A stretch of 6,552 bases of DNA from an uncultured Eubacteriales bacterium. GTDB lineage: Bacteria > Bacillota_A > Clostridia > Lachnospirales > Cellulosilyticaceae. The stretch is from contig USPX01000115.1 in the NCBI GenBank assembly GCA_900556665.1, positions 1-6,552 of the forward strand, read 5' to 3'. Below, piece after piece: positions 1 to 4,775 of the stretch (position 1 is its first letter; every line of letters begins with the position of its first letter). A program made the translations under genes and the position numbers. The notes below the pieces were generated by a model. The model ran no database searches. It was not told where the DNA came from and saw only the letters and a list, made by a program, of their open reading frames with translations.

Positions 1-1049
1 GCTTGTAATTTTAAAACTGTATTTAAGCTTTTATTAAAGCTCATATCATTATCATTTAACAGTTTATTAAATTGCTCTTTAGCACCTAGCATAGATGATT
101 TCATTTCTGTGATAAGCTCTGGTTTTACATCAATGATATTTTCCTCGGCCTCTGTTGTTGTTGTAGCTAAGTTTTCAATAGCGTATTGCACATATTGTGT
201 TACTTCACTTTGTCCTGCATCATTGAGTGCTGCTGTACCATTTACTTTCTCTTTTACACCACTAATGGCATGATCTAAATAATCCACATAAGCTTTTACG
301 CCTTTTAACTTATTCACCTTTTTATACTGTATATCCACATTACTTTCAGCTTGTTCTTCTTTTTTGTATAAAGCTACTTCATCACTTGATAAAATTTGCT
401 CACTTGGGTAAATCGCTTTTGTTACAAAGTAATTCCCATTTTCTTCGCTAAGTACAAGTTCAAAGGCTTCTTTTGCTAAATGTGTCTCTTTTTCAGCTTG
501 TGACCATTTATCAGCAATTTTAAGTGTATCAGTCTTTGGTGCTGACCATCCTAATATGTAATATTGATTATCGCCTAATTCATAAAGATTACTTACTTGA
601 TATTGCATAGAATCATCACCGAAGTAATCATTTTCATTAATAAGCTTTAACCATTTTTTCTTTTGTCCACTGCGCATTCTACTGTATGTATCTTCCATAC
701 CAGCTGCTTCAAAAGCACTGCTTGCTACTTCAATCTTATGTGTAATAGCTTCCGCCTGCTCTAAATCCTGAGCACTTACTTCTAATTGCTTATTAGATTC
801 AGTACTTTCTACTTCTTCTAACTGATCATTAGATTCACTGCTTTCTGCTTCCTCTGTAGCTGCTTCATTATGCGCCTTCTCTATCACTTTAGTGCTTTCT
901 TCTTGAGTTTCCTGCGTTACTGTACTTTCTTGTGTTTGATTAAATTTCTGAGTAAAGTCAGCTAACTTTTGCTGATCTACCATATTGTAGCCTACGCCTG
1001 CTATGACACCTATCGCTAGCAGCGTGCCTAAAAATTTCGCTTTTTTCAT
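1..1049 (-). CDS. Exported or membrane-anchored protein of unknown function, N-terminal part (3' end outside window)
   Basis: The frame is open from an ATG at 1049 down to the left window edge, giving 349 codons without a stop, so the C-terminus is missing. GGAGG (1055-1059 on the complement) lies 5 bases before the start and fixes it. Residues 1-23 (MKK, then a hydrophobic stretch rich in Leu, Ile, Val and Gly) look like a signal peptide or a single N-terminal anchor with no obvious cleavage site. Residues about 25-100 form a low-complexity linker rich in Glu, Gln, Ser and Thr, containing a 12-codon imperfect tandem duplication. The rest is a soluble-looking region with several Trp and Tyr residues followed by helix-like charged segments. 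I recognise no family and assign no function. It most likely sits outside the cell, tethered to the membrane. It is transcribed from its own promoter, divergently from the broken esterase gene. The reading frame is certain; the role is unknown. Confidence 0.85.
   Translation of the reverse strand, partial: MKKAKFLGTLLAIGVIAGVGYNMVDQQKLADFTQKFNQTQESTVTQETQEESTKVIEKAHNEAATEEAESSESNDQLEEVESTESNKQLEVSAQDLEQAEAITHKIEVASSAFEAAGMEDTYSRMRSGQKKKWLKLINENDYFGDDSMQYQVSNLYELGDNQYYILGWSAPKTDTLKIADKWSQAEKETHLAKEAFELVLSEENGNYFVTKAIYPSEQILSSDEVALYKKEEQAESNVDIQYKKVNKLKGVKAYVDYLDHAISGVKEKVNGTAALNDAGQSEVTQYVQYAIENLATTTTEAEENIIDVKPELITEMKSSMLGAKEQFNKLLNDNDMSFNKSLNTVLKLQ
774..845 (-). repeat. 12-codon imperfect tandem duplication in the linker
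   Basis: Read on the minus strand, 845-810 encodes ESSESNDQLEEV and 809-774 encodes ESTESNKQLEVS. The two 36-base units are similar at both DNA and protein level and lie directly head to tail within the Glu/Ser-rich linker of the exported protein. This fits slippage-type expansion of a flexible spacer. Confidence 0.6.
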
Positions 1050-1123
1050 TTTTACCTCCAAGCCTCTTATTTTAGTGTTTATATCATCTCATTATCCCCT
1101 GCGTAAAATGCTATCTACTTTAA

Positions 1124-1151
1124 ATTATATAACATCTCCCAAAGTATTCAA
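1124..1151 (-). promoter_or_regulatory. Sigma-A promoter for the exported protein
   Basis: On the minus strand, TTGAAT (1151-1146) and a perfect TATAAT (1129-1124) are separated by 16 bases; CTTGAA with a 17-base spacer is an equivalent reading. The -10 box is 74 bases upstream of the ATG at 1049, leaving a leader of about 65-70 bases. Both boxes and the spacing fit the housekeeping consensus well. Confidence 0.65.
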
Positions 1152-1160
1152 GCATGTTTA

Positions 1161-1187
1161 ATTACAATTCTGTCACATAATTGTAAT
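1161..1187. promoter_or_regulatory. Perfect inverted repeat, candidate operator between divergent genes
   Basis: ATTACAATT (1161-1169) and AATTGTAAT (1179-1187) are exact reverse complements separated by 9 bases. The element lies just upstream of the -35 box of the minus-strand gene and about 45 bases before the TATAAT of the plus-strand esterase gene. It is therefore placed where an activator or shared regulator of both could bind. It is not followed by a T-run and is not near a gene end, so a terminator is unlikely. The regulator is unknown. Confidence 0.4.
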
Positions 1188-1230
1188 CTACATCTTATTC
1201 CAAATCTCTTAATTTTTTCTCCTTTACCCT

Positions 1231-1236
1231 TATAAT
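1231..1236 (+). promoter_or_regulatory. Possible -10 box for the CE2-CBM2 gene
   Basis: TATAAT at 1231-1236 lies 38 bases before the ATG at 1274. The matching -35 region is poor: TTAATT at 1209-1214 with a 16-base spacer is the best candidate. Such a promoter would be weak or activator-dependent, which suits the inverted repeat upstream at 1161-1187. Confidence 0.35.
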
Positions 1237-1273
1237 ATAATAAAAATTCTAGAATATTTTAAGGAGGCTTTGT

Positions 1274-2478
1274 ATGTTATCTAAAAAATTTCTTGTAAAA
1301 CTTCTCATCCCTATTGCTAGTTTCTCACTTCTTAGCTCACAATCGCTTCTCTGGGCTGCACCTTCTGAAAATAACATTATTCCTGCTACATCTTCTCGCA
1401 TTCATTATACTGGTCGTTCTTATCAAACAGGTGAAAATGTTGTTTCTATTTGCTGGCCTGGTACTTCTCTTGAAACCAAATTCGAAGGAACTTCCGTAGG
1501 ACTTTACCTTGAAAATGCCCCTAATGATTATCCTGATGCCAACTATATTAATGTTTTCATTGATGGTGAAGAATTAAAGCCTATTCGATGTGATAAAGAT
1601 AAAAATTATATTCTTTTAAAAGAAGGCCTAAAAGATACTGTTCATACACTTCAAATCTTCAAACGTACAGATAGTAATGCCGGCCCTATTAATTTCAAAG
1701 GTATTGCTTTAGATGAAGGCAAACAATTAATTGACCCTCAAATCAAAAATGATGGTTTAAAAATAGAATTCTATGGTGACTCTATTTTATCTGGCAGTGC
1801 TGTAGAAGCCCCTACTTATCTTGAATACACAGACCAGCAGTTAAAAAATATGAACATCGAAAGAGAACCTTTTAGTCAATTTGATACTTGGAATAACTAT
1901 ATTGCCTTTCCAGCTATTACTGCAAGAAACCTAAATGCAGACCTAATGCTAAAATCTTTTGTGTGACTACACCACCTACCTCAGTCAATGATAACCCTAT
2001 TATCACAGAGCCAATTAAAGCGGTTGTAAATGAGTTTAATCACAAGGGTGATAAAAATGTATTCTACTATCGTTTCCATGAATACACACCTTACTCTGTT
2101 TACGTCCATCCTAGAGTAAAAGAACAAGCTGAACTTGGCGCTGAGCTCACTAAAGTCATTAAAGAAAATATTTCTTCTGATTTAGAAGTGAAATATGATG
2201 TTACTGGCGCATTTGATAAAGGCTCAAATGTTAACTTCACAATTACCAATCATAATAATTTTCCAGTAACTAATTGGCAAGTAGACTTCACTCTTGATGA
2301 AACTGAATCTATTGCTAAGCTTTGGAATGGTACATTTAAGACAGCGGACAAAGTTGTAACTGTCACAAATGAAGATTACAATGCTATAATTCCTGCTGGC
2401 AGCACCATTAACTTTGGCGCTACAATTAATCATAATGGTGAGCTAAGCTTAAAAGACTTAAAATGTAACATGCAATAA
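1274..2478 (+). pseudogene. Broken CE2-type acetyl esterase with C-terminal CBM2 (internal deletion plus frameshift)
   Basis: The ATG at 1274 follows AAGGAGG (1261-1267). The first frame (1274-1966, 230 codons) has a signal peptide (about residues 1-29), a jelly-roll-like N-terminal domain typical of carbohydrate esterase family 2, and the start of the SGNH hydrolase domain with nucleophile motif FYGDS (Ser170). It reads NLNAD up to 1942, then seven unrelated codons to TGA at 1964. The second frame, readable from 1942, gives PNAKIFCVTTPP, then the C-terminal esterase part with the catalytic-His motif VHP (His codon at 2107), then a CBM2 (about 2173-2475) with aromatic positions NWQVDF and LWNG. 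In intact CE2 enzymes NLNAD and PNAKIF belong to blocks some 70 residues apart, holding the oxyanion-hole Gly and Asn (GIGI-like, LGTND-like). Those blocks are absent, so the gene should not give an active deacetylase. Intact relatives remove acetyl groups from xylan or similar polymers outside the cell. An assembly or sequencing deletion is the alternative. Confidence 0.8.
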
Positions 2479-2495
2479 TATTATTAACTACATAT

Positions 2496-2549
2496 AAAAA
2501 AGCTCTTAGCTGGACTTCTATCCACCTAAGAGCCTCTCATTTATTTTTT
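2496..2549. terminator. Bidirectional rho-independent terminator between the esterase pseudogene and the DAHP synthase gene
   Basis: GCTCTTAG (2502-2509) pairs with CTAAGAGC (2526-2533). After a C/C mismatch the stem continues with TGGA (2511-2514) and TCCA (2521-2524) around a 6-base loop. On the minus strand the stem is followed directly by six T (complement of the A-run 2496-2501), a classic terminator for the DAHP synthase gene, which ends at 2552. On the plus strand a T-rich stretch (2540-2549) follows, so it probably also stops transcripts from the convergent esterase locus. Confidence 0.85.
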
Positions 2550-2551
2550 AA

Positions 2552-3583
2552 TTAGCATTTTTCTGCAATTTGGTAAAGTAATTTTTCTGTTTCTTCCCAA
2601 CCAAGACATGGGTCTGTAATAGATTTACCATATACTTGATCTGGACCAATTTTTTGTGTACCGCCTTCAATATAGCTTTCAATCATGACACCTTTAACAA
2701 GTTTTTTAAGGTCATTATTGTATGTTCTACTATGAAGGATTTCATTGACGATACGGATTTGTTCCATATGTTTTTTACCAGAGTTTGCATGGTTTGCATC
2801 AATAATAGCTGCTGGATTTTTAAGATCTAATTTATTGTACATTTCAAGCATAAGCATTAAATCTTCGTAGTGGTAGTTAGGCATTGATACCCCTCGTTTA
2901 TTTACAGAACCACGTAAGATAACGTGTGCAAGTTCATTACCATCTGTTGTTACATCCCAACCACGATAAATAAAGTTATGAGATTTTTGTGCTGCAATGA
3001 TAGAGTTGAACATTACTGATAAGTCACCACTTGTAGGGTTTTTCATACCTACTGGAATATCGATACCACTTGCTGTAAGTCTATGTTGTTGATTTTCCAC
3101 TGAACGTGCACCGATTGCTTCGTATGATAAGATATCATCTAAGTATCTATGGTTTTCTGGATAAAGCATTTCATCAGCTGATGTAAGTCCTGTTTCTTCA
3201 ATAGCACGTACATGCATTTTACGAATTGCGATGATTCCTTCTAATAAGTCTGGTTCCTTATTTGGATCTGGTTGATGAAGCATCCCTTTATACCCTTCAC
3301 CTGTTGTTCTTGGTTTATTCGTATAAATTCTAGGGATAATCATTAATTTATCTGATACTTTTTCGTTAACTTTTGCAAGTCTACTTACATAATCACATAC
3401 CGCATCTTCATTATCTGCCGAACATGGTCCTACAATAACAACGAATTTATCTGATTCTCCTGTAAAGATTTTACGAATTTCTGCGTCTCTTTCAGCTTTG
3501 ATTTCTTTAACCTTTTGTGATACAGGATATTGCTTTTTCACCTCCATAGGAATTGGAAGTTTTTCTTTGAAATTCATACCCAT
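2552..3583 (-). CDS. aroF: 3-deoxy-7-phosphoheptulonate (DAHP) synthase, class I-alpha (AroFGH type)
   Basis: Condenses phosphoenolpyruvate with erythrose 4-phosphate to DAHP, the first step of the cytoplasmic shikimate pathway to aromatic amino acids. The 343 residues match the usual length of about 350. Visible family motifs are VGPCSAD (metal-ligand Cys54), KPRTT (substrate-binding Arg92), GARSVENQQHR (about 158-168), KNPTSGD (181-187), DANHANSGK (metal-ligand His265), MIESYIEGG (Glu302) and SITDPCLGWEET (Asp324). The four predicted metal ligands line up with Cys61, His268, Glu302 and Asp326 of E. coli AroG. About 45 residues precede the barrel, the region that carries feedback control in this class; which amino acid inhibits it cannot be told. 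GAGGGA (complement of 3591-3596) lies 7 bases before the ATG at 3583, favouring it over the second Met two codons on. The paralogue letter in the symbol is nominal. It lies downstream of rnhA but has its own promoter and terminator, so it is probably monocistronic. Confidence 0.95.
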   Translation of the reverse strand: MGMNFKEKLPIPMEVKKQYPVSQKVKEIKAERDAEIRKIFTGESDKFVVIVGPCSADNEDAVCDYVSRLAKVNEKVSDKLMIIPRIYTNKPRTTGEGYKGMLHQPDPNKEPDLLEGIIAIRKMHVRAIEETGLTSADEMLYPENHRYLDDILSYEAIGARSVENQQHRLTASGIDIPVGMKNPTSGDLSVMFNSIIAAQKSHNFIYRGWDVTTDGNELAHVILRGSVNKRGVSMPNYHYEDLMLMLEMYNKLDLKNPAAIIDANHANSGKKHMEQIRIVNEILHSRTYNNDLKKLVKGVMIESYIEGGTQKIGPDQVYGKSITDPCLGWEETEKLLYQIAEKC

Positions 3584-3615
3584 TACTCTTTCCCTCTTTC
3601 TTTTTATAGTATCTC

Positions 3616-3669
3616 TAAATTTTATGTATGCACCTAAAATTTATTTATTCACTTTAGCACTTTAAAGTG
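3616..3669 (-). promoter_or_regulatory. Palindromic leader elements upstream of the DAHP synthase gene
   Basis: Two dyads lie in the predicted untranslated leader. CACTTTAAAGTG (3658-3669) is a perfect 12-bp palindrome about 12-23 bases past the likely transcription start, with an extra direct ACTTTA half-site at 3651-3656. TAAATTTTA (3616-3624) and TAAAATTTA (3635-3643) are a perfect 9-bp inverted repeat around 10 bases. The first is placed like a repressor operator; the second would be a weak AU-only hairpin in the RNA. No T-box or leader-peptide attenuator is visible. Confidence 0.35.
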
Positions 3670-3687
3670 TGTAATTGTTTTTTATAC

Positions 3688-3716
3688 ATTCTATTACTAA
3701 ATTATATTTTTTTCAA
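3688..3716 (-). promoter_or_regulatory. aroF: Sigma-A promoter for the DAHP synthase gene
   Basis: On the minus strand, TTGAAA (3716-3711) and TAGAAT (3693-3688) are 17 bases apart. Predicted transcription starts near 3681, giving a leader of about 98 bases. A second TATAAT-like hexamer lies inside the spacer but has no partner -35 box. Confidence 0.6.
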
Positions 3717-3750
3717 TATTTATTTTAACCTTTTATTATTTTCTAATTAT

Positions 3751-4215
3751 TTATCGTGTTTTTATCAATAATTCGTCCATTGCTAAATTCACTAAAGCAT
3801 CTACGCGAATATTTCCACTTACATCTGCATGGCCTTTAACCTTAATAAATTTAATATCTTTAAACATCTTTACCAATCGGTCCATTTCTATCCACAGTTC
3901 TTTGTTTTCAACTGGCTCTTTTTTAGAATTGATCCACCCTTTTTTCTTCCAGCTGTGAATCCATGATGTAATGCCATTAATGCAATAAGCTGAATCACTA
4001 TGCACTCTTACTGGAATCTCTTTTTTCTTAATGGCTTTAAGGGCTTCAATAATCGCTGTCATTTCCATTTGGTTGTTGGTAGCACCATAGGTTGCACCTT
4101 TATCTTCTTTATAATGGTCACCATAACTTAACGTATAGGCCCATGCCGAAACGCAATCATCTTTACCATTTCCCCTAGCACCACCATCCGTATAAACCAT
4201 AATTGCTTTTTCCAT
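3751..4215 (-). CDS. rnhA: Ribonuclease HI
   Basis: Cytoplasmic endonuclease that cuts the RNA strand of RNA-DNA hybrids, such as R-loops and replication primers, using two metal ions. The 154 residues match the typical bacterial length of about 155. The acidic active site is complete: YTDGGARGN (Asp10), NQMEMTA (Glu51), SDSAY (Asp74) and GHADVSGNIRVDALVN (His129, Asp139), parallel to Asp10, Glu48, Asp70, His124 and Asp134 of E. coli RNase HI. A basic Trp-containing region (WIHSWKKKGW, 85-94) matches the substrate-binding handle. An upstream in-frame ATG at 4227 would add four residues, but it overlaps the ribosome-binding site GGAGG (complement of 4221-4225), which is correctly spaced 5 bases from the ATG at 4215; the shorter start is chosen. 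Transcribed from its own promoter. No hairpin terminator follows, so some read-through into the DAHP synthase gene is possible. Confidence 0.95.
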   Translation of the reverse strand: MEKAIMVYTDGGARGNGKDDCVSAWAYTLSYGDHYKEDKGATYGATNNQMEMTAIIEALKAIKKKEIPVRVHSDSAYCINGITSWIHSWKKKGWINSKKEPVENKELWIEMDRLVKMFKDIKFIKVKGHADVSGNIRVDALVNLAMDELLIKTR

Positions 4216-4251
4216 CTTTACCTCCATCTAATCTAAGCTTTTATATTTCAC

Positions 4252-4280
4252 ATACTATAAAGTCTTGATTATAAAGTCAA
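4252..4280 (-). promoter_or_regulatory. rnhA: Sigma-A promoter for rnhA with an internal direct repeat
   Basis: On the minus strand, TTGACT (4280-4275) and TAGTAT (4257-4252) are 17 bases apart, about 37 bases before the ATG at 4215. A 9-bp direct repeat, TATAAAGTC (4256-4264 and 4270-4278 on the plus strand, 14-base period), fills the spacer and touches both boxes. Confidence 0.6.
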
Positions 4281-4308
4281 TAAAACTTTTTTAATCCATA
4301 ATTTTTAA

Positions 4309-4359
4309 GTTAACTTTTAATTTACACAAAACCCTTCCTTCCCTCTTGTTAACTTTTAA
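4309..4359 (+). repeat. Pair of 12-bp direct repeats
   Basis: GTTAACTTTTAA occurs exactly at 4309-4320 and again at 4348-4359, a 39-base period. Each contains the palindrome GTTAAC; the first copy is embedded in the larger palindrome AAGTTAACTT (4307-4316). They sit between two divergent promoters and could be binding sites, though low-complexity AT-rich sequence can give such matches by chance. Confidence 0.4.
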
Positions 4360-4470
4360 ATTTTATGTTTATTTTATGTACCTTTTCTTTCAAATATATA
4401 CAAGCAAAATGTTCCAATCCCTTGATATTCTTAAAAGTTTCATAGATTATTTTTTTTAAGGGGTAAAGGC

Positions 4471-4498
4471 TTGAATTATCCTACTAGGGGACTATAAT
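4471..4498 (+). promoter_or_regulatory. Strong sigma-A promoter for the small ORF
   Basis: TTGAAT (4471-4476) and a perfect TATAAT (4493-4498) have a 16-base spacer; shifting the -35 to CTTGAA gives 17. Transcription should start near 4504-4506, so the RNA begins within or just before the hairpin at 4503-4525. Confidence 0.7.
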
Positions 4499-4502
4499 GT
4501 AG

Positions 4503-4539
4503 TTATCAACAAGGAAAGTTGATAATAAATCTAAGGAGG
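4503..4539 (+). promoter_or_regulatory. 5' leader hairpin with GGA in the loop, followed by a GGA in the ribosome-binding site
   Basis: TTATCAAC (4503-4510) and GTTGATAA (4518-4525) form a perfect 8-bp stem around a 7-base AAGGAAA loop. The loop context ACAAGGA matches the CsrA-binding core ACARGGA, and a second GGA (4535-4537) lies in the ribosome-binding site AAGGAGG (4533-4539), 22 bases further. This is the usual two-site arrangement for CsrA repression. Equally possible are a 5'-end mRNA stabiliser, or a DNA operator just downstream of the -10 box. The hairpin is plain in the sequence; its role is inferred. Confidence 0.5.
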
Positions 4540-4547
4540 TCTTGTTT

Positions 4548-4673
4548 ATGTCACATCAAAAATCAATCAACAAACGTTTAGCAGCTAGTAAACTTGCAGG
4601 AGCAGAAGGTGCTACTCCTGAGACTAATTCAAACAAAAAGTCTTATGGGTCAAAAAACAAGAAATCAAAATAA
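4548..4673 (+). CDS. Small, highly basic 41-residue protein of unknown function
   Basis: The ATG at 4548 lies 8 bases after a full AAGGAGG (4533-4539), downstream of a near-consensus promoter and a leader hairpin; the frame ends at TAA 4671-4673. The product has nine Lys and one Arg against two Glu (net about +8). It has no Cys, no Trp and no hydrophobic segment, so it is neither a membrane peptide nor an obvious toxin. The N-terminal half (residues 5-20, KSINKRLAASKLAGAE) could form an amphipathic helix. A Gly/Thr/Pro hinge follows, then a disordered Lys/Asn/Ser tail ending KNKKSK. Such composition suits binding to nucleic acid or ribosome, but this is inference. I recognise no family, and small acid-soluble spore protein signatures are not evident. 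The expression signals are the strongest in the window, arguing for a real, well-expressed gene; a dual-function RNA is the alternative. Confidence 0.7.
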   Translation: MSHQKSINKRLAASKLAGAEGATPETNSNKKSYGSKNKKSK

Positions 4674-4703
4674 TTATGAATCAGACATTGTTTTTTAATC
4701 ACA

Positions 4704-4756
4704 ATGCAAACGGGTGCTATTCTCTAGTCTAACTAGTAGATAACACCCGTTTACAT
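4704..4756. terminator. Long hairpin between convergent genes, probable bidirectional terminator
   Basis: AAACGGGTG (4708-4716) pairs perfectly with CACCCGTTT (4744-4752). One mismatch out, ATG (4704-4706) pairs with CAT (4754-4756); inside, TAT and the CTAGT/ACTAG segments can extend the stem toward a 3-base loop. It lies 30 bases after the small ORF and 19 bases after the stop of the minus-strand gene. The flanks are only moderately T-rich and lack a clean T-run, so its efficiency as an intrinsic terminator is uncertain. Confidence 0.6.
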
Positions 4757-4775
4757 ATTCTATGGATTTTATCTT

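Larger units (their letters stand above)
4216..4547. other. Divergent intergenic regulatory region between rnhA and the small ORF
   Basis: This 332-base stretch has no credible gene on either strand. It holds the rnhA promoter at its left end and the small-ORF promoter and leader at its right end. Between them (about 4281-4470) is very AT-rich sequence with two copies of GTTAACTTTTAA (4309-4320 and 4348-4359), a pyrimidine-rich run on the plus strand (about 4330-4347) and a T8 run (about 4450-4457). Confidence 0.7.

Noticed and set aside
1314..1499. Plus-strand frame of 61 codons inside the esterase gene
   Set aside because: It is an out-of-frame shadow of clearly family-like coding sequence with no ribosome-binding site.
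1961..1966. GTG/TGA overlap suggesting a second, translationally coupled gene starting at 1963, or a programmed frameshift
   Set aside because: There is no ribosome-binding site before 1963. Family-like sequence in the second frame already starts upstream at 1942, and a core segment of the esterase is missing, which neither coupling nor a one-base slip explains.
2224..2433. Minus-strand frame of 69 codons antisense to the CBM2
   Set aside because: The opposite strand encodes a recognisable CBM2; this frame has no start signals and no recognisable features.
2636..2830. Plus-strand frame of 64 codons antisense to the DAHP synthase gene
   Set aside because: It overlaps highly conserved coding sequence and has no ribosome-binding site.
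3584..3687. T-box or aromatic leader-peptide attenuator before the DAHP synthase gene
   Set aside because: No T-box core sequence, no terminator with a U-run and no short Phe/Tyr/Trp-rich frame is visible in the roughly 98-base leader.
4225..4227. ATG at 4227 as the rnhA start
   Set aside because: It overlaps the GGAGG that serves the ATG at 4215, and has no ribosome-binding site of its own.
4520..4534. Fur-like half-site TGATAAT in the small-ORF leader
   Set aside because: The second half of the 7-1-7 motif is absent; the bases are better explained by the hairpin arm.
4676..4732. 18-codon frame just after the small ORF
   Set aside because: It has no ribosome-binding site and runs into the long hairpin; no support beyond an ATG and a stop.
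4742..4755. Half of a catabolite-response element (TGTAAACG on the minus strand) in the long hairpin
   Set aside because: The right half does not match the consensus, and the site lies at gene ends rather than near a promoter.
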